From Euleptes europaea (lineage: Eukaryota > Chordata > Lepidosauria > Squamata > Sphaerodactylidae), in NCBI RefSeq assembly GCF_029931775.1, contig NC_079318.1:53330659-53394658 (forward strand): a DNA stretch of 64,000 nucleotides. Reading direction: 5' to 3'. This document shows positions 11,588 through 25,300 of the stretch, piece by piece. Made by a program: the position numbers and the translations under genes. A model generated the notes under the pieces. That model saw nothing but the letters and a program-made list of their open reading frames with translations. It was not told where the DNA came from and made no database searches. The first letter of the stretch is position 1, and the number at the start of each line of letters is the position of its first letter.

Positions 11588-12530
11588 GTGACAGGGATGC
11601 CAGCCTCCAGGTGGGACCTGGGGATCCCCCGGAATTACAGCTCATCTCCAGACTACAGAGATCAGTTCCCCTGGAGAAAGTGGATGCTTTGGAGGGTGGA
11701 CTCTATGGTTAGCTCCCTGCTTAGCTCCCAAGATCTGACAAATTCGGGCTATACCAGGGGTCGGCAAACCGCGGCTCCCGAGCCACATGTGGCTCTTTGG
11801 TGCCTTGAGTGCGGCTCTTGGTCGGGTGACGGGAGAGGCGGCGGCTGTCGTCGCCTCCACCGTGTGAATGAACTGAGGTCTCCTCCGGCCACTGCTGCTC
11901 GCCCACTCTGGCCCAGAGACGCTCGCCGCCGCCCTCCCTTCCCCCCCCTCAGCGCTGCTCAATCCCCTCAGGTGGGCCTGGGCAGAGCGGGCGGGCGTCC
12001 ACGAGAGGCGCGGGGACCCGTCACCCGACCGACACCCCTGTACGTGCCTGAGCCACGCGAGGTCCCCAAACCCACTGGGAATCCCGGCTCAGGCTGTCTT
12101 GCTGAGGACACGCTCACGCCCCCCCCCCCGCGCCTCTCCTGGCCAGGGCGGAGGAGCGCAGCAAGACGAGGGGCCGCGCCAGAGCCTCCCGCCTCCCCCC
12201 GGCCCCGCGGGACAGGTGCCAAGAGTGGTTGGGTGGGCTGCTGCGCCCTTACGACGTACAGCGACCCCCCACCCGCCCACTGCAGGTGCACGCCCGGGCT
12301 TGCCAAAGCGGCCGCGCCCCGCCGTCTTCTCTTGTAAGCGGCGGCCACATCCCCTGGTTCCCACCCGCTGCGCCGTCGAGGCTTGTCTGGGCCCGGCATC
12401 TCCAGTTAGGTGGCTCTCAAAAGAAATCTCAATCGTTGTACTGTTGATATTTGGCTCTGTTGACTAAGGAGTTTGCCGACCACTGGGCTATACCATTCTG
12501 TCTTCCCTCCCTCCTTAGCCAATACTGAAG
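11588..12530 (+). repeat. Interspersed repeat split by a hAT insertion
   Basis: The left piece (11590-11754) reads ccagcctccaggtgggacc, actacagagatcagttcccc and gagggtggactctatgg. The right piece resumes after 12485 with cttccctccctcc. It is related to the minus-strand repeat at 2605-2765. The hAT at 11755-12485 with its target duplication lies inside it, so this repeat is the older of the two. Confidence 0.55.
11755..12485. mobile_element. Non-autonomous hAT with CpG-rich insert
   Basis: Inverted ends are caggggtcggcaaac and gtttgccgaccactg, with an exact 8-bp target duplication ggctatac at 11747-11754 and 12486-12493. The outer 60-80 bp read like a Charlie-type element (cacatgtggctctttgg on the left; tactgttgatatttggctc on the right). 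The roughly 580-bp interior (about 11830-12410) is extremely GC- and CpG-rich, unlike both the ends and the neighbourhood. No transposase is present. The interior could be a captured host CpG-island promoter or first exon; I recognise no protein in it. Confidence 0.9.
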
Positions 12531-13484
12531 TCCAATGCATCCAGTCGGTATCTAATAACTATTTTAGAGAAGTACACATGAACTACAAGTGATCTGGCAA
12601 ATGGGTAACATGGTTTTTGAGAATTGTATGTAACTGATGACTTTAGGAGATGTGCTTTCATGATAGGGTTTTTGTCTAGCACATGAAACCATATTTACTT
12701 AATAAATTAATTACTGAATTAGAATTTGCATGGATTGCAATATCCATGGGTACAATCTAGGAAAAATTAATCACTACTAAATCCCATGGAAACTCCGGAC
12801 AGATACTTGGTTATGATTTCATTGGTATCCTTATCAATTCCGTTTTACTCTTCAGTGTTTTCTTTTTCTCAGGGCATTTAAAAAGAATGTTTAGTGAAAT
12901 ACAGTAACCAAAATTAACCCAAGAGTGAGAATGTTCCACAATGAGTATTGCAATCTGTAAATAAAGATACTGGGGCCATGAGTCCCATACATTCCATCTG
13001 TCATTCCACACATGTGCATGAAACCCTCTTTGTGAATTTCTGAAGGGAAATGTGACATTTGAAGAACTCTGTGACCAAGGTAGCAACACCAGTTGTGTGT
13101 CTGCTCTTCCTGCCCCTGTTTAGGACCTGCTGTGAATTATTCTAAATGCAATAGGGAATAATATATTTGGATCACATGTCCTGCTGTTAGGATGATTAGG
13201 TGTGGGGATTAAACAGGAGCCCTCCTGTGCCGCTACTGTATGGTGAGGCTTTTCCTGTCTCCTAAATAAAGATAGTGGTCAAATATTATTAGGATGTTTG
13301 TTTAATATAATTCTGTACTGCTTTTTCTACAAAGCTCAGATTGGCTTCCAGTCATAAACAGTCCATGTAAACAAATAAAATAAAAACAGGTATACTGAAA
13401 GTGGAAAATAACAAGGAACAAATACTGGCCTTCCCATCTCTGAAGCCCTCTCCCCAATTTTAGACACCTGCCTCAACAACTTGT
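12494..13484. other. Intergenic stretch, nothing recognised
   Basis: AT-rich sequence without recognisable exons or repeat families. Confidence 0.4.
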
Positions 13485-13545
13485 TGGCTTTCAGGGCAAC
13501 TAGTTAGCCACTGCGTGAAACAGGCTCCTTATGTTCTTAGTGCTA
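13485..13545 (+). repeat. LINE 3' tail fragment
   Basis: Reads gggcaactagttagccactg, then gtgaaacagg, ending cttatgttctta: the 3' tail shared with the element at 7130-8058, with an internal deletion. Confidence 0.6.
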
Positions 13546-13659
13546 AAGTCAGGGGAACTCATTTAAGTTGTTGGGCGACAGATTCAGGATGGACAAAGAT
13601 TAGTTCTTATTTATTCAACAAGTAATCACATTTGGGAATTCACTGCTTGTGTGTTCGGT

Positions 13660-14090
13660 CATGGCCTCTAGCATAGATGGCTTGAAAAGGGGATTAGATT
13701 CATGGATAGGTCCATCAATGACTACTAGCTACAGTAACTAAAGGGAACCTTGACATTCACAGACAATAAACCTCCGAATGCCAGTGCTAGGAGGCAACGC
13801 TGGGGAGCCTTGGTTGGGCGTGGGGTCATGGCTTAATGGTAGAGTATCTATTTTACATGTACAAAGTCCCAACTGCAATCCCCAGCATCTCCAGTTAAAA
13901 GGGTCTGTCGATGTGAAAGACCTTCCTCCACCTGAGAGCTACCACCAGTCAGAGTGGTGTGACTCAGTATAAGAGAACTTCATACATGTTTGTTTGTTGG
14001 GGCTCCAGGGCAATTGGTTAGCTACTTGGGGAAACAAGATTATGGACTAGACGTACAACATAGATCCAGCAGGGCTCTTTTTACATACCA
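13660..14090 (+). repeat. LINE 3' UTR interrupted by a SINE
   Basis: The left half (ttgaaaaggggattagattc, ggtccatcaatgactac, ccgaatgccagtgctagg) and the right half (cagggcaattggttagc, gaaacaagat, atccagcagggctc) are contiguous in the related copy at 24330-24530. Here they are separated by the tRNA-SINE at 13817-13985. Confidence 0.7.
13817..13985 (+). repeat. tRNA-derived SINE nested in LINE tail
   Basis: A-box-like catggcttaatggtagagta and a degraded B box, then agcatctccagttaaaaggg, gatgtgaaagacc and gactcagtataagagaactt. It sits inside the LINE 3' UTR described at 13660-14090. Confidence 0.75.
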
Positions 14091-14319
14091 CGAGGGTAAC
14101 ATCAGAAGTACTTCTACCCTGTGAGAAGAGCTCTTCTGTAGCTCTTCCCCATCTGAACACTGCTGTGGTTTCCAGAAGGGGTGAAATGGTGGGGAGGAGC
14201 AGCACTCCTTATTTCTGATCATTCACTTTTATCAGAATATGAACTTTACTCCATATTCTTGGGTATTTGGACCCAGTATGTGCAAGCCCAAAATCTGAAA
14301 CATTCACTTTTCCAGTTGA

Positions 14320-16032
<1,713 letters not shown>

Positions 16033-17714
16033 CTTGATTACTTATAACAATAAGATTATAGAGACAGACCATTGTATTTATTTATTTATTACCCAATTGG
16101 ATCAGTGTGTCATTTTTGTCTTCTATCCAGTTCACCCTTTTCTGTCGATGAATTTGCATGAACACTTTGAGGGCTTCTTTTAATCCATGTATCTGGAGTT
16201 CTGTTGTGCGGTCAAAGAAATGTGTGCAAGGTGAATCATTCATATGGATTGGCCTCACAAATACAAATTGACAGCTTTGTGTGCTATGATGTGGGTAAAA
16301 AAATTCAATACAGCCTAGTAATTTTGTTTTCCAAAGCTTGAAAAAGAAGTCCAGAAAAGTGGTTATGAGAATCAGCCCCATGTGTCTGTTTATCCTGTGT
16401 ATAGATGCCTCCCTCTCTCATTGTGTCCATAGGAACTGGAGCTGATGCACATCTATACATTATTCACTTCAGCAGTCCCTGACAGAAATTAATTAGCATA
16501 TCCAGGGGCCCACAAATACAGTTGCACAGTGGGGACCCAGAATTTATTTCTGGTGACCATTAATCTTCAAGTAACCCCCACCCCCTTACAATGAGTAACT
16601 TCCTTATAAAGCCGGCAGAGGCAATGTGTGCCACTTCCCAAACAGTGCCCATCTGTGTCTTCCGCTGGAACATCATCAACCTCACTATTAGGGGCTGGAG
16701 GGACTACACCACCCATCCCAGCAACTGGTTGTCCTCTATGAAATTTCCTTTCTGGGCATCAGATACTAAAGAGACATGCTTACTTTTGCCTTGTGGTGTA
16801 GGAAGCATAAAAAAGAATCTCACTGATTGTTAGGAACAGTGATTGATTACTATGGCCAGTCGAAATTTGTGGACCTCTCTGCATACTATTGATCAGTTAA
16901 AGGTTATTTGTAATTTATTTGTTTTGGGTGATTTTTCCTCTTTGGAAACCAATAGATGATCCCAGCCTGATACACCCTTGCTTTTAATCAGCCACTTGCC
17001 TGTGTTGAATGTCTCCTGGTGAAGATGAATCCTATATGCAGTTCTGTGCTATGGAAGTCTTCTCTCTGTCTTGTTTCTGGCTCTAGGTAAGAGGGAAAAG
17101 GAGCAGTGCACCATTTCTGTGATGCAACTCTAAAGCTGTTGCTGCTGTACTTATATCCCTTGTTTTGAGATAATTGGGAACTTTCTGGTGGGCTGTGCTT
17201 CTCTTCTAGAAGAAATATATTTGTTTCTGAACAACACTGATACACATGGAAGCTGCCCAGTTGTGTGTATTCATGGCGCACAAAATGCAACCCTAGTTAG
17301 AATGGATTTCTGAACATGACCTCATTTTAATCTACTTTTCCTTACTGGAAAGAGAAACTTAAGCCAGGGCTTTACTTTAAACAGGCTTTTTTATTGCAAT
17401 CTTACCATTGCCTGAATTTGCACACATAGGGCATGATCCAGGCAAAACTGAAGTGCCATTGATAGCAATAGGAGAGATTGTAAGTTGTGGTTTAAGTCTC
17501 CATTGAAATCAATGGCACTTTTAAAGGACATAACTGTGGTTGAATCTGACTCATTCTGCCATTTGCACAGAATACTATGGGCATGTTTGTAATCTTCAGG
17601 ATGGTTTTTGAAGCCAAGGCTAGGCGTCAGCTGTTGTTGAAATGTGAGAGATCTGATCTCTTAAAACTTCAGGTGACCCTTGAAGGTGAAAGGGGCATCC
17701 AAGGTTAAAGTGCT
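16033..17714. other. RD3 3' flank, nothing recognised
   Basis: Probably includes the RD3 3' UTR. An AATAAA at about 17722 is the nearest clear poly(A) hexamer I noted but may be fortuitous. No other feature is supported. Confidence 0.35.
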
Positions 17715-17925
17715 TCAGGTAATAAATAATTGAGTACTCTCAAGTCTCAACCAACTAATGATGACCTCAGGATCATGGAGTTTTGAAGGCAAGAGATAAG
17801 CAGAAGTGGTTTGCCATTGCCTTCCTCTGCATAGCAACCCCAGGCTTCCTTGGCGGTCTCTCATCCAAGTACTAAGCATGGCTGACTCTGCAAGCTCTGA
17901 TGAGAGAGGGCTAGGCGACCTATTA
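17715..17925 (-). repeat. 5S-type SINE
   Basis: On the plus strand it reads gagtactctcaagtctcaac, then gcagaagtggtttgccattg, ccttggcggtctctcatcca and agtactaagcatgg. This is the reverse of the 5S-type SINE tail, linker and C-box. The copy is diverged. Confidence 0.75.
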
Positions 17926-18849
17926 GGCTACTGCTAAAATTTCTCCTGGAATGATTTTGCTAGATTTTGCTCTACAAGCAAAACAGGACAGTGCGGATAC
18001 GCGATTTTTTAAAAGTCTTTCCAGACAAAGGGTTTTTTCTCAAAACACCAGCAACTTGCATTTTTAAAAAAACAACTCAGGGCTTGCACATTACATCTCA
18101 TTTGAAACAGACCATTTAAACTCAGGTTCAGAGGAAGAGATCAAAATGTTGACAATCATACAGTTGCTATGCCATTTTTCTATGCCTCTGAATATTTATT
18201 TAAGGTTTTTCCTAAGCTCTGTGTTTTACGTAAAGAGACTTGTACAGCTAAAATTAGAAGCTGACGGTGGCTTCCTGGCTTAGGGTTCTCCTCTCTTGCT
18301 TTCCCCCCCTCAGGGCACAGAAGTGGACACTGAGAAGGTGGGGGAAGGGCTAGCTCAGCTGAATCTATTAATGGTTTATTGTCGATAGGGCACTTTTTAA
18401 AAGTCAAGTTTTTTGGGGTAGAACAGATTTATTTTCTGTCTAGTTCTTGTATTTGTGTGTTCCCCCCTCCCCAGTTGTGTTTAGAGGCTAATCATAAAAG
18501 AAACCAACAAGCATGAAAAGCCATTTTCTAACAAGTCACATGACCAAGTTTTCTATCTATTCGTGTATCTATACATGTGTATTGTATTAAATTCTGAAAT
18601 ACATTCTTTAAATTTGGTTGTCCTTTTCATTGATTTTTACGTACTGCTGTTTGTTAGTACCCTCAGTATTGTTTCTGATGTTGCCATATTTTATTGAGAC
18701 TGAGCACTATTTAAAACAAGGGAGGCTTCCTAACATAATTCCTCTTATTGCAGCATAGAAAATAAGATATGTTTAAAGAAGAAAAACAAAATAGATATGC
18801 TAAGTACTTATGGGATATAGGAACACCATCTTAAAAGATCAACAATTTT
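17926..18849. other. Intergenic stretch, nothing recognised
   Basis: No exon or known repeat seen. Confidence 0.4.
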
Positions 18850-18930
18850 ATATATGAGTGGCATAGTGTGGCTCATGTGACTAGGATCTGGGAGAGCCAG
18901 GTTCAAATCTCCACTCTGATATGGAATCTT
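18850..18930 (+). repeat. tRNA/CORE-type SINE 5' fragment
   Basis: Reads gtggcatagtgtggctcatg, then ctgggagagccaggttcaaa followed by tctccactctg: an A-box-like and a B-box-like half similar to the SINE at 39822-40115. Diverged. Confidence 0.5.
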
Positions 18931-20545
18931 GCTCTGTTTTGCCCAACTTTCCTCCTTTTTACAGCCTGTCACATGGCTTCTCTCCGCCTAGGTCCCATAA
19001 TTCTCCAGCATTGTTTTTGGTGGTCAAGGGGGACCCCCTCCCTACTTCTCTTTGTACCAGTGGAAAAACTGGCTGGATCCAGCTATTCTCTAGGGAGCCT
19101 TCCTTCAAGTTAAGTGGTGGCTGAATTGGAGTAAGAGCCATTTAAGTTGGAGGAAAGCCATTTCTTTAGGCTGGATGAAGACTTCAAACTGCTCAATGGT
19201 GTGTGGGACTTATCAAAGGGAAAGGCGTACACAAATTATACTGCACACCACAGAAAAGCAAGGTTTGATATACTCATCGTTCAAATGCTCTGATAACTCT
19301 GAAGACAGGATGTTGGGGTGTGACATGGTAGAGGCCAATACAGCTTTGCAGGCCAGGAAACCATCTCTCCTTAATATGTTTAAACCAGCTGTGGATTGAT
19401 GGAAATTAGGAATTTGAAGGACCGAAACAAGCTACTTGCCATGGCTATCAATAATTCCACGCCCCCTCAGATAAAAGGAATTATTGCCTTCATAATATTT
19501 CCATGGTAGGTAGTAGCTTTAAGTACTGCTAGTTCTCAACATTTCTTCAGTCTTACCAAACGTAAAGCATGAACCAAATTCAATAGGTAGTAAAAAAACA
19601 AAAGGAGACCATAGAAACACTAAGCAATAAATCTTGTGATTGCCTTTAACATGCACATCCCTCTGAAACTGGAAGTATCTACTTACATTTAAAAAATCAA
19701 ATGAATCAGTCAACAAATTCTCTCATGCAGGACATTTGTTATCACCAGCAATTTTGAACAAAGTAGTTCCTAGTCAATTGCAGTCATCTACCACGTCATT
19801 GTAATAACTTTGATTGTGACCATTTTTGGATCAATACTTTCTCGCGAGGCCATGTTCTTAGATTAAATAAATGCACAAGCAAGAAATTGTCTTCTAAAAG
19901 TCACAAGACAACACTTAAGTGTCTGGATCAGTAATTTAATGAGGCTTGAAGATTATTTTAATGAACTTGGTATTAAGGATTTCCTTCGCATAAATATTAA
20001 ATTAGTTAATACATCTGTGTCTAGACTGCACAGCAGTGATAAACAATACATATGCCAGATACCATCTTTATTCATTTGGAATCTATATGACAAATAATTA
20101 TGTGCAGCAGAGAACACTTGGCTTATAGCATATGCAATGTTTTGCTAACTGCAACATGTTTTGGCAGCAAACCCCACTCCCTTGCTGATAGCATCCTATC
20201 AAAGCAGGCAGAGCTTGTCAGTGAAACAGCTGCCATACAACTTAGATGCAAGAAGGCTGAAAAAAAGGGAAGACTATGATGAGTGGCCTGACCGCCTTAT
20301 TCCCCAGAAGACAAAGATACCCTCATGACAGAAAGTAGGTCCAGTCTCCATTCTGTGACAGTTGTTAGCCAGCCCAGCCTGTGAAGAACCTGGGCAAATA
20401 AGCAAGGAAGAAAAGTTGGAGGTTCATCAAAACTATATTAGGGTAGGAATAATATCTGAGTTTGAAAATATGGGAGAGCACATAAATGAGCTCATTTCTA
20501 AAAGAAATTCTATTTATGAAAGATTTTCATAATTTCTCTTTAAGA
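18931..20545. other. Intergenic stretch, nothing recognised
   Basis: AT-rich sequence between RD3 and the RS/K-rich gene. No supported feature. Confidence 0.4.
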
Positions 20546-20722
20546 GTGGATGGACTGTGGCTCAGGTTAGCATAGTTTGCAGAATGGCCTGTCTTCAGTT
20601 CCTGGCATCTCCAGTAGCAGGTGATGGAAGATCTTTTCCTGCAAAACCACTGCCACAGAATAGATAATATTGAGCCAGACGGACCAGTGGCTTGACTTGA
20701 TATAAAGGCAGCTTCAGCTGCA
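20546..20722 (+). repeat. tRNA-derived SINE
   Basis: ggactgtggctcaggttagc, then ggcatctccagtagcagg, ending accagtggcttgacttgat and ataaaggcagcttcagc. Same family as 1168-1374, diverged. Confidence 0.75.
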
Positions 20723-20894
20723 AAGAAAAACAAAATATTCAGTACACTTTTCACTGCACCTGCATTCTATTTAAATTCCATCCCCAATTCATTTACAGGT
20801 AGAGGGTGCCCTCTTCTGTTAAACTTGAACTGTTTCACCAAATGCTGGTTGTGAAAATGTATACCTTTTGAAATGCTGCACTGTACATTGCCCT

Positions 20895-21110
20895 GACCTG
20901 AATGGTGAAGCTAGCCTGATCTCATCAGATCTCAGAAGCTAAGCAGGGTCGGCTGTGGTTAGTATTTAGATGGGAGACCTCCAAGGAATACCAGGGTTGT
21001 TACACAGAGGCAGGCAATGGCGAACCACCTTTGAACGTCCTTTGCCTTGAAAACCCTATTGGGTCGTCATGAGTCGGCTGCGACTTGACAGTACTATCCA
21101 CCACCACATA
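20895..21110 (+). repeat. 5S-type SINE, near full length
   Basis: Contains cctgatctcatcagatctc, agctaagcagggtcggc, tttagatgggagacctcc, ggcaggcaatggcgaacc and gtcggctgcgacttgaca. Head, linker and BovB-like tail are all present. Confidence 0.88.
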
Positions 21111-21497
21111 TGCCTGGCTCGTAAAGCCTATTTGGAGTTAGGAAGCAGAGATAATTTGGGGGCTGGTCCCATCGGCACCTCCTCAGCTTCATATTAAGCA
21201 GTACTCTGATAATTAGGCCTCAGGTCTTCAAGATCACAAGCAAGGCAAAATACCCATAAGCTAAGGGGAGGGAGAGATGTGACATTGCATATTTTACCTA
21301 CCAAATGTCAGATAAAGAAAATATATGTTTGCTGTTCTGGGTGGCAACCTGTCACCAACATCACATTTAATTCCACCCCAGGTTTCTATATAATCTTAGG
21401 TACACTCTTTGATTTCAGGCTACTTGGGTTTAGCGTAGCAAGACTTTAAAAAATAATAGTGAATTTACAATTTAGATTAAATTCAGAAGCAATGGAT

Positions 21498-21503
21498 TTT
21501 ATT
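21498..21503 (-). terminator. Candidate poly(A) signal of the RS/K-rich gene
   Basis: An AATAAA on the minus strand about 850 bases downstream of the stop codon at 22356. It is a plausible 3' UTR end, but no transcript evidence is available. Confidence 0.35.
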
Positions 21504-22355
21504 TGTATTTTCTTCTAAAATAGAAGACTATATACTGTGGTGTCATAATACGTGCCCAGTCTTCTTCTGAAGTCTTTCTGACATACAGTGCAACTTTTCT
21601 GAATTTGGCCCACTGGGATTTTTGTAGTATGTACCTATACAGATAGCACTCCTTAAGAGAGACTAGAACATAGACTATAACAATTAGACCAAAAAGCAAT
21701 CACAGTTGTCGATACAACACCCCCTCCCTTTACATATTCACATAATGATTATGTCTTCCCAAAATATTGTATCTGAAATCCTAGCACCTAGTTAATAATC
21801 AGCCACAAGGCAGATACCAACTGTCAAATGAACACACATTACACTGAAAAACAATGATTCAAGAAGTATTGTTGTATTCAGTTCTCTATAGTAAACACAA
21901 GATAGAAAGATGCTTTGCTGTTTACAACAAATATACTTAATACTAAAATATCTATACACAGATAGGCTTCTTTTTGAACAGCTTATTTGCAAGGACTCAG
22001 CTTTAACATGAAAAATGACAAAAGGACAACTGATGGTAAATTTGTATATGCTGGCTGCAATATGTACAGCAAATACAAAGATGTCATCTAACTTTAGAGA
22101 ATTTTCAGTATCATACAATTTTTAAGCAGTCACCAGAGAAAAATGGGGGGGGGGCAACACAGTTCTTGACAAATTGCCAAATTCTTTACTTCGCCTGTCG
22201 TGAAGGAGGTACGTTATCTTCCCAGCAAGACAGTTTCAGCTTGTCACACATTGGGTTCTTCCAGCCCTCACTGTGAGCTTGTATTTGGTGCTTTGGGAAG
22301 CAGGATCACCAAATGATTTGAAAGACTTACTGGTCCTTGCTTAGTAGAACGTTCA

Positions 22356-25300
22356 CTACAAAGCAGAGTTCAAGAAATCAAGGAGCTCAGCACGGTTTCT
22401 GTCTCGCTACAAATGAGAAAGCCAGTCATTAAAAGACTTAAAGTACACATTAAAAAATGACACACACTTCTTCCCCCACCCCCACCTCAAACTAGCTCCA
22501 AGTATTCACAATCCAGTTTGCAGCTTGGTTCTACGTTCAGAGTGCCCTTCTGATTTTAAGACTTACTTTCTGCATATTATATGAATTTATGTCTGCAAAT
22601 GTGGGGTGTTAGATGTATGAATTTACATAACACTCAAGAGATTAAGGCTGCAGTCCTGTGCATACTTAACCTCAAATCTTGCTGAATTCATAAAGACCTC
22701 TTTCTGAGCAGACAAAAGCAGGATCAGACAGCAATCCAATAATTTTGAACACAGGCTGTTTAAGTTCTATCAAAATGCTGGGATTTATACAGACTTGTGT
22801 AGAGAATTGCAACATTTTAGTATTATAACCAAAAAATTAGAACAAAAACTATATGTTGAAGGCTTAGAAGGGGGGCTTTGAGATACAGAGGCATTTTTAC
22901 AAAAGCAATAGGACATTATGAAAAAAAACTATGACCCTAAACCAGTTGTAGATAAGGACAACTAGTCACATCGAACAGTTGGTGGCCCAGATCACCATGC
23001 ATGAAAAGACGCACCCAACCAATTCACTCACACACACGAAGCTGCCTTATACTGAAATCAGCCATTGGTCGACCAAGGTCAGTACTGCCTACAGACTGTC
23101 AGGGGCTATCCAGGGTCTCAGGCAGAGGTGTTTTGCCTCACCTACTACCTGATCCTTTTAACTGGAGATGCTGGGTATTGAACCTGGAACCTTCTGCATG
23201 CCAAGCAGATGCTCTACTGAGCCATGGCTCTTCCCCAAATTCAGTGGGGCTAAGATGATCATCATGATATGGATGAAACTGTGCCTCTACATTACAATTC
23301 CTGGAGAGCCACATCAGGGTACAGAGGTAAAACTAGATTATGAGTAATTGCATTCTGCAAAGTATTTTAGAATTCTAAGTCACTTTATTATCTTTAACAC
23401 TGGAGCTAAATATTTACACATCAATAAATACAGATGATACCCCTTTCTGTCAGTAACAAAACCCCTTTTGAAACATTACCTCTTTATCCTTTTTACTCTT
23501 CTTTATTTTCATCTTAATTTTCTTTCCTGTGATCATACTGTAGTTTTGATTCTTCTTTTTATCTTTTAAGTACTACAACAACAAAAATGAGTGTACATAA
23601 CAGTAAATTACTAGTATTCATAATCAAATCATTTTCCAAAAACTCTTCTGGCCTATTTATGCCACACTTGTGTCCATAAACCACTTAGAACAGCAAATAA
23701 GCCCCATGGCAGCATGACGCAGAGATACGGTGGAGTAGAACCATGCTGACTGTGCGGGTGTGCAGGCAAAAACTGGGCAGATGTGGGGACTTAGCTGCTG
23801 CCCTAGTAATCACCATTCCTGGTTCACAATCAGGCGCATGCTTGCTTAGCTTCAGCAATTCTGCAGCACCAAGAGCTGATCAGTGGGCTACTATCAAAAC
23901 ACCCCAGCAAGTTTAATATCTTCTAAATTGTGACAATAGTTTTAGAGCCTTTCAAAGACAAGGTAGAAAAGGAATGTTCATGCCCAGTTACATTAGCCAT
24001 TTAATTTTTTTCTTCTCTGAAATTTGCTTTGAGAGAGGAAGCTATCACAATGTTTTTACAGGGTCGTATTTAAAAATCTTCCCTCTATTTTTGTCAGGCT
24101 GTTTCCATGGAAACAGTATTTCTATTGCTAACTTAAATCAGCTTAGTTTCTGGTTTCCATTTTTAAAAAAAAAACTGTTTCGTTCATTATACATTTACCC
24201 ATAATAGTGTCTTCTATGACACTAACAACTCAATCTTAAACTCTGCTTTGAAAACATAATGGTCAGTATTGTAATGCCCTTGGTTTCAGACTGCAGTAAC
24301 TTTGAGTAAGATTGCAATGTTAGACAAATTTGTGGAGGATAGGTCTATCAATAACCATTAGCCACCATGACTAAACGGAACCCCTATATTCCGAGACAAT
24401 AACCTTCTGAATACCAGTGCCGGGTGGCAGAAGGGAGAAGTTTTGACCTCTGTGCCCCATCTGCAGGTCTTCTGGGGACATCTGATTGGCCGCTGTGTGA
24501 AACAAGATGCTAGACTAGTATTGGTATGACTCTTCACAGCTGCTCTTATTTTTATGGGAGCCTCTGTGTAAGAATAGCAATACAGTGCTATTTTTCAGCT
24601 CTCCTGGAAGGCAGGTATCTTCATACTCCCTTTCATCAATGATTATTCCCATGCAAAACTGAGAAAGTGGAAACAATAGAACATGTTCTGCTGCAATGTC
24701 CCTTCTACAACGATATAAGATCGCAGTACACTCTCCCCGTATTGTCATCCTTTCCTGGGAGGTGTGAAGAAGCTAAAGTTTCCTTTCTCTTAGCAGACTC
24801 TTCTAGGGAGATAACCACTCAAGTAGCCAAATTTTGCTTCCGGTCTTGTGGGATTCGTAAACGGCTGATTGAAAACCTTTCCCCATAGAAGACCTTTCCT
24901 CCTCTTCTTCGAATCATCCTTCCCAGAACCATCAACTTTTTATTATTTTATTTTGATTTTATTCAGAGCTGATATTGTATCGAAATAAAATTTGATTGAT
25001 TGACTAGTCTAGTTCTATGAAGGAAGAGGACTGAAAGAATTGCTAACCGTTGCAACTCAGACCCACCTTAGAAAGCTGCACAGGTCCTGACTTTTCTTTC
25101 TTCCTTTTCTTTTCCTTCTTTTTCTTCAACTTATCTTTTTTCCTCTTCTAAAAACATATTAAAAGTAACACAAAAATATCAGTAACATTTTCTTATAAAG
25201 GTTTATAGCCTTACTTTCAATATACAGATAAATACTCAAGGCAGCTTAGGAATCATTTTAAATGAATATAAAATAAATATAAGCCAACGATCAGCAGTCA

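Noticed and set aside
11588-12400. Open frames up to 249 codons over the GC-rich hAT interior
   Set aside because: They cross the transposon boundary and are explained by GC-rich composition; no conserved motif is seen.
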